From: Thermotogaceae bacterium
Lineage (GTDB): Bacteria > Thermotogota > Thermotogae > Thermotogales > Thermotogaceae
Length of the DNA stretch: 64,000 bases
Reading direction: 5' to 3'
Assembly: GCA_027077795.1 (NCBI GenBank)
Contig: JALWTT010000006.1
Coordinates: forward strand, 62,001 to 126,000
This document shows, in pieces, positions 19,657 through 28,349 of the stretch (within the stretch, counting starts at the first letter, position 1; every line of letters starts with the position of its first letter). The notes under the pieces were generated by a model. The model did no database searches and had not been told where the DNA came from. It saw only the letters and a list, made by a program, of their open reading frames with translations. The position numbers and the translations under genes were made by a program.

Positions 19657-20904
19657 TCAGTAGTAATCATCGAGAATCTCCTGCGTTTTCCTTTGAACTT
19701 CCTTTATAACTTCGGCGGGATCCACACTGGTATCAGTCAGCACCTTCTGCCATCCATCACTTATAGTACTCAAGACTTCCCTGTAGGGTCCAAACCATGG
19801 TCTTCTCCTGGCTCTCTCTTTGAGCTGTATGTAGGTTATTCCAACCCTAGGATCTTCTTTTATGAGTTTTTGAAGCTCTGGAGAGTTGTAAGCGGACATC
19901 CTGACCGCCATGTAACCAGTGGCAAGTGCCCATTTGAGGGTGTTCTCGGGTTTCTCGACGAATTTCAGGAATTCCCAAGCTGCTTTTTTCTGCTCCTCGC
20001 TAGCCGACGCAAATATGTAAAGATTTCCTCCACCTATTGGAACAACAGCCTTTTTCTCATAGGGCATGAGAGTTGCTCCGAGGTCCCACTTCACATTCTT
20101 TCTTAGATATCCGAGGCTACCGGTTGACCTCACAACCATTCCAATATTTCCAGAAAGGTCGAGGGCATTTCCGGCTTTTCCACCACTGAAGACTGCGACT
20201 TTCTCTCTAACCATTTTTTGGAAGAATTTCCATGCTGCAAGGGTTCCTGGATTATCTATGAGCATCTTTCTTCCATCTTCGGATATGATTTTCCCTCCAA
20301 ATTGCCAAATATACGCTTCGATGAGCCAGTCTGCTGCATCAACTCTGTACCCGTAGATGTCTTTTCCAAGAGCTGAAATCTTCTTGGCGTACTCGTAAAG
20401 CTCTGACCATGTCTTTGGAGGTTTGTTGGGATCTAGTCCCGCTCTCCTGAAGAGATCCTTGTTGTAGTAAAGAATTGGAGTGCTCACGTTGAGAGGAAGG
20501 CCACAGATTTTTCCGTGATATTTACACGCTTCAAGAAGCCTTGGGAAGAAGTCCTTCAGTTGCGCTTTGAACTCTGGGTCATTCGCTATGTACTTGTCAA
20601 GGCATTCAATAGCTCCACCTTCGATGAATTGCCCAACCCTGCTTTGCTCAATCTGAGCTATCGTTGGAAGTCCGCCACCGACCATGGCAGCTAGAAGTTT
20701 TTGCATCGTGTTTGTGTAGCTTCCCGTGTAGACTGCCTCTACTTCAATTTCTCCTTTGTGTAGCTTGTTGAATTCATTCACGAGTTCCAGAAGTGTTTGC
20801 GAATATATGCCGGTTTGTGAATACCAAAGGATTACCTTGATTGGAGCTGCAACGAGAATTGCAAAGGCCAGAACGGCTATACCAAGAATGAGAAATCGTT
20901 TCAT
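19657..20904 (-). CDS. Family-1 sugar-binding protein of an ABC transporter (UgpB/MalE type)
   Basis: 415 residues with a signal peptide (MKRFLILGIAVLAFAILVAA) and no lipobox. The mature protein has SBP_bac_1 features: IKVILWYSQTGIYSQTLLELVNEFNK, GLPTIAQIEQSRVGQFIEGG, LPLNVSTPILYYNKDLFRRAGLDPNKPPKTWSEL. The arrangement is close to glycerol-3-phosphate/UgpB-like proteins, but the ligand may equally be an oligosaccharide. It is the last gene of the permease-permease-binding protein operon (42-nt gap to the second permease). Confidence 0.92.
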   Translation of the reverse strand: MKRFLILGIAVLAFAILVAAPIKVILWYSQTGIYSQTLLELVNEFNKLHKGEIEVEAVYTGSYTNTMQKLLAAMVGGGLPTIAQIEQSRVGQFIEGGAIECLDKYIANDPEFKAQLKDFFPRLLEACKYHGKICGLPLNVSTPILYYNKDLFRRAGLDPNKPPKTWSELYEYAKKISALGKDIYGYRVDAADWLIEAYIWQFGGKIISEDGRKMLIDNPGTLAAWKFFQKMVREKVAVFSGGKAGNALDLSGNIGMVVRSTGSLGYLRKNVKWDLGATLMPYEKKAVVPIGGGNLYIFASASEEQKKAAWEFLKFVEKPENTLKWALATGYMAVRMSAYNSPELQKLIKEDPRVGITYIQLKERARRRPWFGPYREVLSTISDGWQKVLTDTSVDPAEVIKEVQRKTQEILDDYY

Positions 20905-20946
20905 GTCAATCCCCCCTTAAAGTAGTTTTTAATTACACCGGGATGA

Positions 20947-21774
20947 TCACTCCTTCATCCCGGAAATACTTATCCCCTCTATGAATTGCTTCTGGACGAA
21001 GAAGAAAAACACGATGATTGGTACCACGGCAACCGTTGAAGCCGCCATTTGGAGTGTCCATTCGGTTTCCCACATACTCGCGAATTTTGAGATCCCCACC
21101 TGAATGAGTTGCTTTTGATCACTACTGATGACAACCAAAGGCCACATATAGCTGTTCCAGTGTGCTAGGAACGTGTAAAGTGCCGCTGTCCAAAGAGCTG
21201 GTTTGGACAGCGGAATGATGATGTTCCACAGGATCCTCATTCTTCCACATCCATCTATCCTAGCTGCATCTTCTAGCTCTCTTGGTATCGTCATGAAGAA
21301 CTGTCTCAGCAGAAATACTCCGAACGCACTACTCATAAACGGTATTATCAGAGCTTTGAAAGTGTTGACCATGTCCATCTTCCTCACGAGTATGTATAGC
21401 GGGACAAGGGTGACCTCCGGTGGAACCATCAGAGTACCTATTATAGCTAGAAAAACGAAAGTTCTTCCCTTGAAGTTTATTCTGGCGAGTCCGTATGCCG
21501 CCAATGTGTTGAAAACGAGCTGCAGAAACGTCACACTTAGAGCCACAATAGTGGTGTTCAGTAAGTACCTAGCTATTGGGACCACCTGGAAAGATTTCAC
21601 AAAGTTTCTGAAATCGAAAATAGTGGGATAGAATTTCGGCGGCATGCTGAAGACATCCGATTCATTTTTGAAAGCTGTGATCACCATCCAAAAGAACGGA
21701 AGATTTATCGCAATGGCTGCTATGACCAAAGTGATGTAGACGATCCATCTCACAACTGCAGGAGGCTTTTTCAT
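20947..21774 (-). CDS. Sugar ABC transporter permease, MalG/UgpE type
   Basis: 275 residues, six membrane helices, N-terminal INLPFFWMVITAFKNESDVF typical of the MalG branch, and the EAA loop ELEDAARIDGCGRMRILWNIIIPLSKPAL. Its ATG overlaps the stop of the upstream permease gene by 4 nt (translational coupling). No ATPase gene is in this operon; a shared MsmX-like ATPase elsewhere is likely. Confidence 0.93.
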   Translation of the reverse strand: MKKPPAVVRWIVYITLVIAAIAINLPFFWMVITAFKNESDVFSMPPKFYPTIFDFRNFVKSFQVVPIARYLLNTTIVALSVTFLQLVFNTLAAYGLARINFKGRTFVFLAIIGTLMVPPEVTLVPLYILVRKMDMVNTFKALIIPFMSSAFGVFLLRQFFMTIPRELEDAARIDGCGRMRILWNIIIPLSKPALWTAALYTFLAHWNSYMWPLVVISSDQKQLIQVGISKFASMWETEWTLQMAASTVAVVPIIVFFFFVQKQFIEGISISGMKE

Positions 21775-22649
21775 TGGTAAAACACCCTCCTTTTGCTAAC
21801 TTTGAACTGCACGAGTGTCAATGAGAACATGATCAGAAACATCACAACTGCTATCGTGGAAGCGTATCCCATTTTTAGATAGTTGAATGCGTTTTCGTAT
21901 AGAAAGTACGTGATGACTTCGGTACTTTTTGCGGGCCCACCCCGTGTCATGACACTCACAGATATGAACACTCTGAATGAGGCTATGAACTGTATTATTG
22001 TGACGAAAAGGGTTGTTGGAGAAAGAAGTGGAAGCGTTATGTACCAGAACCTTGGAAATGTGGTCGCTCCATCTATCATGGCGGCTTCATAGTATGTCCT
22101 TGGGATACCCTGCAGCCCTGCCAGAAAAATCACCATGTTGTACCCTATCCTTTTCCACACGCCAACTATTATCAATGCCACTATAGCCCAATGGGGGTCG
22201 TTAAGCCAGCCTTTTGGAGAAACCCCAAACAGGCTCAGTATGAAATTTACCAGTCCCACGTTTGGCTCGAACAGCCAGTTCCAAACCACCGCCGCTGCGG
22301 CCATCGCCGTTATAACCGGTATGTAAAACATCGTTCTGAAGAATCCCTTTCCTCTCACCCACCAAAGATTTAAGAGCATGGCAAGCAACAATCCAAGTAT
22401 GACTGACGTTGGAACTGTCCCGAGCACATAGATAAATGTCACGAGAAGCGAATGCCAAAAATCCCCTGAAGAAAAGAGATGAACGTAATTTTTGAAACCG
22501 ACGAATTTCATAGGCCTTATCATGTTCCATCGGTGAAAGCTGACGAATATAGCATAAGCCAAAGGAAGATACACGAAGATCATTTGAAGTAGAAATGCTG
22601 GCGTTACGAAGAGCCAACCCTCGAAATGTTCTTTCTGGGATCTCTTCAC
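21771..22649 (-). CDS. Sugar ABC transporter permease, MalF/UgpA type
   Basis: About 292 residues with six membrane helices. N-terminal FVTPAFLLQMIFVYLPLAYAIFVSFHRW and the coupling loop YYEAAMIDGATTFPRFWYITLPLLSPT are diagnostic. Start: ATG 22655 is fused to its GGGAGG site, whereas the in-frame GTG at 22649 has 6-nt spacing, so I favour the latter. First gene of a three-gene minus-strand import operon. Upstream an inverted repeat AAATCC-7 nt-GGATTT (22724-22742) could be an operator. Confidence 0.92.
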   Translation of the reverse strand: MKRSQKEHFEGWLFVTPAFLLQMIFVYLPLAYAIFVSFHRWNMIRPMKFVGFKNYVHLFSSGDFWHSLLVTFIYVLGTVPTSVILGLLLAMLLNLWWVRGKGFFRTMFYIPVITAMAAAAVVWNWLFEPNVGLVNFILSLFGVSPKGWLNDPHWAIVALIIVGVWKRIGYNMVIFLAGLQGIPRTYYEAAMIDGATTFPRFWYITLPLLSPTTLFVTIIQFIASFRVFISVSVMTRGGPAKSTEVITYFLYENAFNYLKMGYASTIAVVMFLIMFSLTLVQFKVSKRRVFYQ

Positions 22650-22776
22650 ATTCATCCTCCCTTCTTAGAAGGGTGTTCTACCTTCAAATGTTATTTTGTA
22701 TGTATTTTACAACTTCTTTTAGGAAATCCAAAAATCGGATTTGATATTCCTTATGCAGGTGCTCAGATAAAGTAGC

Positions 22777-22804
22777 TTGAAATAATTGTTCCCAATGGTA
22801 GAAT
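22777..22804 (+). promoter_or_regulatory. Promoter of the tRNA-Thr/tRNA-Tyr/rpmG unit
   Basis: TTGAAA (22777-22782), 16-bp spacer, TAGAAT (22799-22804), placing the transcription start a few bases before tRNA-Thr. Confidence 0.6.
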
Positions 22805-22815
22805 TCTCCGACGGT

Positions 22816-22888
22816 GCCAGCGTAGCTCAATTGGCAGAGCGGCTGATTTGTAATCAGCAGGTTGTGGGTTCGAGTCCCACCGCTGGCT
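22816..22888 (+). tRNA. tRNA-Thr (anticodon TGT)
   Basis: Full cloverleaf: acceptor GCCAGCG/CGCTGGC, D-arm GCTC...GAGC, anticodon stem GCTGA/TCAGC with loop TTTGTAA (anticodon TGT), T-arm GTGGG-TTCGAGT-CCCAC. CCA is not encoded. Confidence 0.97.
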
Positions 22889-22895
22889 TTGTAGT

Positions 22896-22982
22896 GGTGG
22901 GGTGCCCGAGTGGCCAAAGGGGGCGGACTGTAAATCCGCTGGCAGAATGCCTTCGGAGGTTCAAATCCTCCCCCCACCACCA
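22896..22982 (+). tRNA. tRNA-Tyr (anticodon GTA)
   Basis: Class II tRNA with long variable arm. Acceptor GGTGGGG/CCCCACC, anticodon stem GCGGA/TCCGC with loop CTGTAAA (anticodon GTA), T-arm GAGGTTCAAATCCTC, discriminator A and an encoded CCA at 22980-22982. Seven bases after tRNA-Thr. Confidence 0.97.
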
Positions 22983-23009
22983 TTTATGTTGGACAAAGGG
23001 GGAGTGAAA

Positions 23010-23162
23010 GTGCCAAGGATAAAGGTAGGACTCAAATGTCAAGAATGTGGAAGGATAAACTACTACACGACTAAGAGGAAAGACAAGAGGGCAAAAATGC
23101 AACTCAAGAAGTTTTGTCCTCACTGCAACAAGCACACCGTCCATGTCGAGGTGAAAGTTTGA
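23010..23162 (+). CDS. rpmG: 50S ribosomal protein L33
   Basis: 50 residues: [22 protein letters not shown]... with two zinc-binding CxxC pairs (CQEC and CPHC), the C+ form of L33. The start GTG 23010 is 7 nt from GGGGGAG; GTG 23004 is too close. It is co-transcribed with the two tRNAs upstream, as is common for rpmG, but the usual secE-nusG genes do not follow; tmRNA does. Confidence 0.95.
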   Translation: MPRIKVGLKCQECGRINYYTTKRKDKRAKMQLKKFCPHCNKHTVHVEVKV

Positions 23163-23206
23163 ACTTCGCGTGTTCTCAACGAGTCTACTAATTGGGTCTG
23201 TGAAAT

Positions 23207-23568
23207 GGGGGCGAACGGTCTCGACGGGGATGGTGATCCCCGGGAAGCGGGTCGAGGTTCTCCCACCTCCTCGTAAAAAGGGTGGGGTATGCAAAGAAGT
23301 GCCAACGAAGCTATGCCAGTCGCTGCCTAACGGAGAATAGGCAGCCGTCCTTTCCAGAGTATGGCCAGGCTCTGGAAGAGGGCGTGATAGAACTGGCCTG
23401 TGCTCTCATCTCTTGCCTCCAGGGATGAGAGTGAGAATTTTGGAGGCTGTGTCATACCCTTGCCTGCCCGTGGGCGAGGGATGGCGAGAGACGAAACACG
23501 GGCTGCGCCCGGAGACGCCCGGGGTGATCCATCTTCGGACGGGGGTTCGAATCCCCCCGCCTCCACCA
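23207..23568 (+). ncRNA. ssrA: Transfer-messenger RNA (tmRNA)
   Basis: The 5' end GGGGGCGAACGGTCTCGACGGGGA pairs with the 3' acceptor CGCCTCC before an encoded ACCA, and a T-arm GGGGGTTCGAATCCCCC precedes it. The tag frame at 23301-23330 reads GCC AAC GAA GCT ATG CCA GTC GCT GCC TAA, giving the proteolysis tag ANEAMPVAA, close in form to the T. maritima tag (ANEPVAVAA, from memory). Pseudoknot-forming GC-rich repeats fill 23331-23520. With SmpB it rescues stalled ribosomes. Open frames on either strand here are not genes. Confidence 0.97.
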
Positions 23569-23629
23569 GATTCTTCCTCTTTAATTCGACCTTCCTAAAT
23601 GTTATACTCCCCAGAACTGGAGGGATCAT

Positions 23630-24997
23630 GTGAAGATTTATATAAAGACCTACGGTTGCCAGATGAATGAGAATGATTCTCTCTACATGATGGGAATACT
23701 GGAAAAAGAGGGACATGAGATTGTCGGGAGCATCGAGGTTGCCGATGTTGTTATCATAAACACGTGCGCTGTTAGGAAAAAAGCGGAGGAGAAGTTCTAC
23801 GGAAAATTGGGAGAAGCTCTTCATCTGAAAAAGAATAAAAGGGATATGCTGATCGGAGTAGGAGGGTGCTTGGCGGAGAAAGAGAGAGAGAAGCTTCTGG
23901 AAAAGGGCGCGGATTTTGTCTTTGGAACGAGGAGCTACCCTAGGATATCAGAGCTAGTTGAGAAAGCCACTTCCGGGGAGAAATTCACCTATTTCGAAGA
24001 TCATATAGATGAGATAGATTCAAGCACTCCCAGGCGCCTAAAAGGGCATCATGCCTGGGTGACCGTGATTTATGGCTGTGATAGGTTCTGCTCATACTGC
24101 ATAGTTCCTTACACCCGCGGAAGGGAAAAGAGTAGGCCAATGGAAGATGTCCTGAATGAGGTTAGAAACTTGGCTTTGAAGGGAGTCAGAGAGGTGACTT
24201 TTCTCGGGCAGAATGTGGACGCTTATGGAAAGGATCTGGGGGATGGCACATCTCTCGCGAAACTTTTGAGGGAGTCCTTGAAGATAGAAGGTATAGATCG
24301 GCTCTGGTTTCTAACATCTTATCCATCCGATGTGACGGATGAGCTCATAGATGTCGTGGCGTCGAGTGATAAGATATCCAAGAACTTTCATCTACCTGTT
24401 CAAGCAGGGTCTAATCAGATTCTCAAGCGGATGAGGAGGAGGTACACAAAGGAAGAGTACATCAATCTGGTTAACAGGATCAGGAATAAAGTGAAGGATG
24501 TTTCTATAAGTACGGATATAATAGTAGGTTTTCCAGGGGAAACCGAGAGGGATTTTGAAGAAACTTTGGATCTTCTGAAGACTTTGAAATTCGAAAGGGT
24601 GAACCTCGCCTTGTATTCTCCAAGGGAGGGTACACTCGCTTACAAAATTTATGAAGATGATGTTCCGAGAGAGGAGAAAATCAGGAGATTTCAGAGGCTT
24701 CTTGAAGTTCAAAAAGAGTTGAACAGAGAACTCAACGAGAGATACCGTGGAAAAGTGGTTGATGTAATAGTTGAGGCCAGAGCGAAAAGCGGCTTGATGT
24801 ACGGCAGGGATATAAGAAACAAGATAATAGCGTTCGAAGGTGATGAAAGCATGATGGGAAAGTGGGCCAAGGTCAAGGTGAGAAAGATAACAGCCGGTCC
24901 CCTTTATGGTAAACTCGTATGGTTGGAGGGATCGAAAGATGATGAGGATAAGACTTTATGGAGATCCGGTGCTCAGGCAAAAAGCGAAGAAGGTTGA
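23630..24997 (+). CDS. miaB: tRNA-2-methylthio-N6-dimethylallyladenosine synthase MiaB
   Basis: 455 residues. N-terminal methylthiotransferase domain ([16 protein letters not shown], with further Cys in INTCAVR and GVGGCLAEK holding the auxiliary cluster), radical-SAM motif [15 protein letters not shown], and a C-terminal TRAM domain ([19 protein letters not shown]). Modifies A37 of tRNAs reading U-starting codons. GTG 23630 behind GGAGGG. The last 59 bases overlap def in another frame, suggesting coupled expression. Confidence 0.95.
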   Translation: MKIYIKTYGCQMNENDSLYMMGILEKEGHEIVGSIEVADVVIINTCAVRKKAEEKFYGKLGEALHLKKNKRDMLIGVGGCLAEKEREKLLEKGADFVFGTRSYPRISELVEKATSGEKFTYFEDHIDEIDSSTPRRLKGHHAWVTVIYGCDRFCSYCIVPYTRGREKSRPMEDVLNEVRNLALKGVREVTFLGQNVDAYGKDLGDGTSLAKLLRESLKIEGIDRLWFLTSYPSDVTDELIDVVASSDKISKNFHLPVQAGSNQILKRMRRRYTKEEYINLVNRIRNKVKDVSISTDIIVGFPGETERDFEETLDLLKTLKFERVNLALYSPREGTLAYKIYEDDVPREEKIRRFQRLLEVQKELNRELNERYRGKVVDVIVEARAKSGLMYGRDIRNKIIAFEGDESMMGKWAKVKVRKITAGPLYGKLVWLEGSKDDEDKTLWRSGAQAKSEEG

Positions 24998-25445
24998 AGT
25001 CATAGACGAGCATCTAGATGAGATTTTGGAAGATATGATAGAGACTATGTACCTCGGCGATGGAGTAGGGCTTGCGGCACCTCAGGTTGGGCTCTCTTTG
25101 AGGATGTTCGTGATGGATTATGGTGAGGGTCCGGTGAAGGTGATTAATCCTTTGATATTGGAGAAAAGCGAGGAAACTGCTGTAGAAGAGGAAGGATGCC
25201 TGTCACTTCCAGAGATTTTCGAGGATGTTGAAAGGTCCGTGTGGATAAAAGCGAAGTTTCAAAACGAGAAGGGTGAATGGATCGAGAGAGGATTCAGGGA
25301 TTACCCGGCCAGGGTGTTTCAGCATGAGTACGATCACCTCGATGGAATACTCTTCATAGACAGAATCTCCCCCGCCAAAAGAGCTCTGCTGAAGCCAAAA
25401 CTTCTAGGCCTGATCAAAATGGCAAAGAAAGGTTCCAGAGTCTGA
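24939..25445 (+). CDS. def: Peptide deformylase
   Basis: 168 residues. The three family motifs are present: [19 protein letters not shown] and QHEYDHLDG (metal ligands Cys and two His, catalytic Glu). ATG 24939 ([13 protein letters not shown]) is 9 nt after GGAGG within the end of miaB. It removes the formyl group from nascent N-termini. The 3' end overlaps the convergent SPW gene by 42 nt and is followed by a strong hairpin. Confidence 0.96.
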   Translation: MMRIRLYGDPVLRQKAKKVEVIDEHLDEILEDMIETMYLGDGVGLAAPQVGLSLRMFVMDYGEGPVKVINPLILEKSEETAVEEEGCLSLPEIFEDVERSVWIKAKFQNEKGEWIERGFRDYPARVFQHEYDHLDGILFIDRISPAKRALLKPKLLGLIKMAKKGSRV

Positions 25446-25814
25446 TGCACAGCGAAAGGGGGGATGTTCCCCCCTTTCGTTTTGAATCTCAGGAAATCCG
25501 GCCTTCTTTTTGTCAAAGAACGCGAATATCAAGGCAATGATACCGAAAATCAAGCCGTTCGCCAGTGCTCCACCTTTTGAGGCTGTGAGCGCTGGGATGA
25601 ATGCGGATATGACAAGCCAAATTCCAACGAGAAGCTCCGTCCAACCGGCGACTTTCGAGGTCTTGAGCATTGGGATACCAACACCGAGCAGCACCAAACC
25701 GACTATGAGAAAGTCCGTCAGGTTCGCCACTTTGCTCCCTACAATGGCTGGAATGAAGGAAGCGATGATCAACCAGATAGAGAAAATCAGTGCGGTCCAA
25801 CCCTTCCACGTCAT
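25404..25814 (-). CDS. SPW-repeat four-helix membrane protein
   Basis: 136 residues, two tandem copies of an SPW-like repeat: WTALIFSIWLIIASFIPAIVG and WTELLVGIWLVISAFIPALTA, each followed by a second hydrophobic segment, giving four membrane helices. The family has no established biochemical role. It follows an ArsR-type regulator by 16 nt and is probably its target. The C-terminal ~28 residues (after FFDKKKAGF) are hydrophilic, poorly patterned and encoded across the def terminator hairpin and the last 42 nt of def; a shortened ancestral stop is suspected. Confidence 0.8.
   Translation of the reverse strand: MTWKGWTALIFSIWLIIASFIPAIVGSKVANLTDFLIVGLVLLGVGIPMLKTSKVAGWTELLVGIWLVISAFIPALTASKGGALANGLIFGIIALIFAFFDKKKAGFPEIQNERGEHPPFRCASDSGTFLCHFDQA
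25453..25483 (+). terminator. Intrinsic terminator of miaB-def
   Basis: 12-bp perfect stem CGAAAGGGGGGA/TCCCCCCTTTCG with a TGT loop followed by TTTTG. It lies within the 3' coding end of the convergent SPW-repeat gene. Confidence 0.88.
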
Positions 25815-25830
25815 AACAACTCACCTCCCT

Positions 25831-26190
25831 TTATTTGTTGATACGCAGTACATGCTTGAACCCCTCTTTCAAAACGTTCTTCACGTGCTTGTTTTGTATG
25901 CTGTATCTCACGTACTTGCCCCGCCTTTTCGATCTCACCAATTTCAAATGCCTGAGTATTTTCAAATGCGCTGATACAGTTGATTGGTCTAACCCTAGGA
26001 TCTCCGCTATATTTCCCACACATCTGTCTTTGTTGAGAAGAATCATCATCACCCTTAACCTCGTTGGATTTGAAAACACGGAGAAGAATTGGGATAGTTC
26101 TTTTATCGTGTCTTCGTTTGTCAAGATCCACTCTTTGGTTACGAATCGATCTAGGCTGAACTCATTTTCCATTCCCAGTTCCCCATTCAT
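25831..26190 (-). CDS. ArsR/SmtB-family transcriptional regulator
   Basis: About 119 residues with a winged helix: FSVFSNPTRLRVMMILLNKDRCVGNIAEILGLDQSTVSAHLKILRHLKLVRSKRRGKYVRYSI. Only one cysteine occurs (RCVGN, where metal-sensing ArsR proteins have CVC), so arsenite/cadmium-type sensing at that site is unlikely. Start at ATG 26190 behind GAGAGGTG; GTG codons lie 6 and 9 nt upstream. It probably autoregulates through CATATG repeats in its promoter and controls the membrane protein downstream. Confidence 0.87.
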   Translation of the reverse strand: MNGELGMENEFSLDRFVTKEWILTNEDTIKELSQFFSVFSNPTRLRVMMILLNKDRCVGNIAEILGLDQSTVSAHLKILRHLKLVRSKRRGKYVRYSIQNKHVKNVLKEGFKHVLRINK

Positions 26191-26214
26191 TTTCACCACC
26201 TCTCTTCTTAAATA

Positions 26215-26256
26215 AACATATGTTCATATGCTAATCGATTCACTTGATCATATGAT
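26215..26256. promoter_or_regulatory. Putative ArsR-family operator: three CATATG palindromes
   Basis: AACATATGTT (26215-26224), CATATG (26225-26230) and ATCATATGAT (26247-26256). The last overlaps the -10 of the regulator promoter and the first two lie in its 5' leader, so bound regulator would block transcription. Confidence 0.55.
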
Positions 26257-26279
26257 AAAAATATAATACAAAAAGTCAA
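26252..26279 (-). promoter_or_regulatory. Promoter of the ArsR-SPW operon
   Basis: Minus strand TTGACT (26279-26274), 16-bp spacer, TATCAT (26257-26252). Confidence 0.65.
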
Positions 26280-26386
26280 GTGCCTTAACAAATTTGTAAC
26301 ATTTATACTGAACAATCAGCTGCTGTGAAGATATCACTTGGAAAAAGGCTCTGTTCGCTGTAATATACCCGCGAGGGGGTGTAACA

Positions 26387-28318
26387 ATGGTGAAGATAAC
26401 GCTTCCTGATGGTACTGTTAAAGAGTATGAGAAAGGCGTAACTCCTTTTGATATAGCTAGAGACATTTCAGAAGGACTTTTCAGGAGGGCTGTGGGAGCC
26501 GTTGTTAACGGTCAACTTTGGGATTTGAGCAGGCCGATAGATTTTGATGCGACTATCAAGATAGTCACTTTGGATGATGAGCTGGCTCCTGGAATATACA
26601 GGCATACTATGTCCCATATAATGGCGCAGGCCGTTATGAGGTATTTCGGACCTGATAAAGTAAAACTCGGAATAGGCCCAGTTATAGAGGATGGCTTCTA
26701 CTACGATTTTGAGGTAGAAGGCAAGAGGATAACGGAGGAGGACCTTCCGAAGATAGAAGAGATCATGAGGGAGATAATAAAAGAAGATCTCCCGATTGAG
26801 AGATTCGAGCTCCCAAAAGATGAGGCCATAAAGCTCATGGAAGAGAAGGGTCAAACTTACAAGGTAGAGCTCATAAAGGAGATAGACGATGATAAGGTTT
26901 CGTTCTACAGACAGGGTGAATTCGTGGATCTCTGCCGTGGTCCGCATCTTCCCTCAACAGGTATTGTGAAGCATTTCAAGCTTCTCTCGTTAGCCGGGGC
27001 GTATTGGAGAGGTGATGAGAGAAACCCCATGCTTCAAAGAATCTACGGAACAGCTTTTGCAAGGAAGAAAGATCTCGAAGAGCACCTAAAGATGCTTGAA
27101 GAAGCCAAGAAGAGAGATCACAGAAAGCTTGGGCCTCAGCTGGGGCTATTCATGATAGATACCGATATAGCTCCAGGTATGCCTTTCTTCTTACCAAAAG
27201 GCGCTGTGGTTCTGAACGAACTCATGGAATTCTCGAGAAAATTGCATCTGGACGACGGCTACAAAGAAGTCATCACTCCCTTGGTTATGAATGTGAAACT
27301 TTGGCATCAATCTGGACACTGGGATCACTACAAGCAGAATATGTACTTCACAGAGAAAGAAGACACAATGTACGCGATAAAGCCGATGAATTGTCCAGGC
27401 CACATAATGATATTCAAGTCCTCCACTATCTCTTACAGAGATCTACCGGTGAAGTACTTCGAGTTTGGAAAGGTTCATAGGTACGAGAGGAGCGGAGTTC
27501 TTCATGGCCTTTTAAGGGTTAGGGCTTTTACACAAGATGATGCCCACATATTCTGCAGCGAGGATCAGATAGAAGATGAAATAAAAGGGGTTATAAGGCT
27601 TATAGATAGGATATACAGTCCGTTTGGATTCACATACAGAGCGGAACTCTCCACCATGCCTGAAGACCATATGGGAGACGAGAGAGTTTGGAGGAAGGCT
27701 GAAATAGCTCTTAAAAGCGCGCTGGATAAGATAGGACTGGAATACAAAGTTGCGGAAGGTGAAGGGGCGTTTTATGGACCAAAAATAGATTTCTTGATAA
27801 AAGACTCCCTTGGAAGAGAATGGCAGTGTGCCACGGTTCAGCTGGATTTTCTAATGCCAGAAAGATTCAATGTGAACTACATAGGATCTGACAACAAAGA
27901 GCACAGGGTGGTGATGATACACAGGGCAATATTTGGATCGCTCGAAAGATTTTTTGGGATCTTGGTGGAGCACTTCGCAGGAGCTTTTCCAACTTGGCTG
28001 GCGCCAGTTCAAGTGGTACTCATCCCCATATCGGATAGGCATGTCGACTATGCTAAGGATGTTCGGAAAGAGCTCCTGTCCGCTGGAATAAGGGTGGAAA
28101 TTGACGATAGAAGGGAAACCTTGGGGTACAGAATAAGAGATAACCAGATGAAGAAGGTTCCTTACATGCTCATACTGGGTGATAGAGAAGCTCAGAATAG
28201 AAAGATATCGGTTAGAACTAGGGAAAACAGAGAATTCAAGGGTATGGAGATCGAGAAATTCGTACAGAAGATCTCTGAGGAGATTCTATCAAAAAGCAGG
28301 AAATTGTATTTCGAATGA
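26387..28318 (+). CDS. thrS: Threonyl-tRNA synthetase
   Basis: 643 residues, full length. N-terminal TGS domain ([23 protein letters not shown]), editing domain with [15 protein letters not shown] and the CRGPHLP motif, class II catalytic core ([38 protein letters not shown]) and anticodon-binding domain. ATG 26387 behind GAGGGGGTG. I see no T-box or autogenous hairpin in the ~190 bases upstream. PBP2 follows after 31 bases on the same strand. Confidence 0.98.
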   Translation: MVKITLPDGTVKEYEKGVTPFDIARDISEGLFRRAVGAVVNGQLWDLSRPIDFDATIKIVTLDDELAPGIYRHTMSHIMAQAVMRYFGPDKVKLGIGPVIEDGFYYDFEVEGKRITEEDLPKIEEIMREIIKEDLPIERFELPKDEAIKLMEEKGQTYKVELIKEIDDDKVSFYRQGEFVDLCRGPHLPSTGIVKHFKLLSLAGAYWRGDERNPMLQRIYGTAFARKKDLEEHLKMLEEAKKRDHRKLGPQLGLFMIDTDIAPGMPFFLPKGAVVLNELMEFSRKLHLDDGYKEVITPLVMNVKLWHQSGHWDHYKQNMYFTEKEDTMYAIKPMNCPGHIMIFKSSTISYRDLPVKYFEFGKVHRYERSGVLHGLLRVRAFTQDDAHIFCSEDQIEDEIKGVIRLIDRIYSPFGFTYRAELSTMPEDHMGDERVWRKAEIALKSALDKIGLEYKVAEGEGAFYGPKIDFLIKDSLGREWQCATVQLDFLMPERFNVNYIGSDNKEHRVVMIHRAIFGSLERFFGILVEHFAGAFPTWLAPVQVVLIPISDRHVDYAKDVRKELLSAGIRVEIDDRRETLGYRIRDNQMKKVPYMLILGDREAQNRKISVRTRENREFKGMEIEKFVQKISEEILSKSRKLYFE

Positions 28319-28349
28319 GAAGGTATGGAGGTCCTTTTGAGGTGAAACT

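Noticed and set aside
22684-23294. Minus-strand frames over tRNA-Thr, tRNA-Tyr and rpmG
   Set aside because: They contain the antisense translation of tRNA T-arms (GGFEPP/GLEPTT type strings), a common false ORF.
23327-23824. 165-codon frame across tmRNA on the minus strand
   Set aside because: The region is tmRNA plus the start of miaB; no family features or ribosome-binding site.
26280-26386. T-box or autoregulatory leader for thrS
   Set aside because: No T-box consensus, specifier hairpin or terminator is visible in the short leader.
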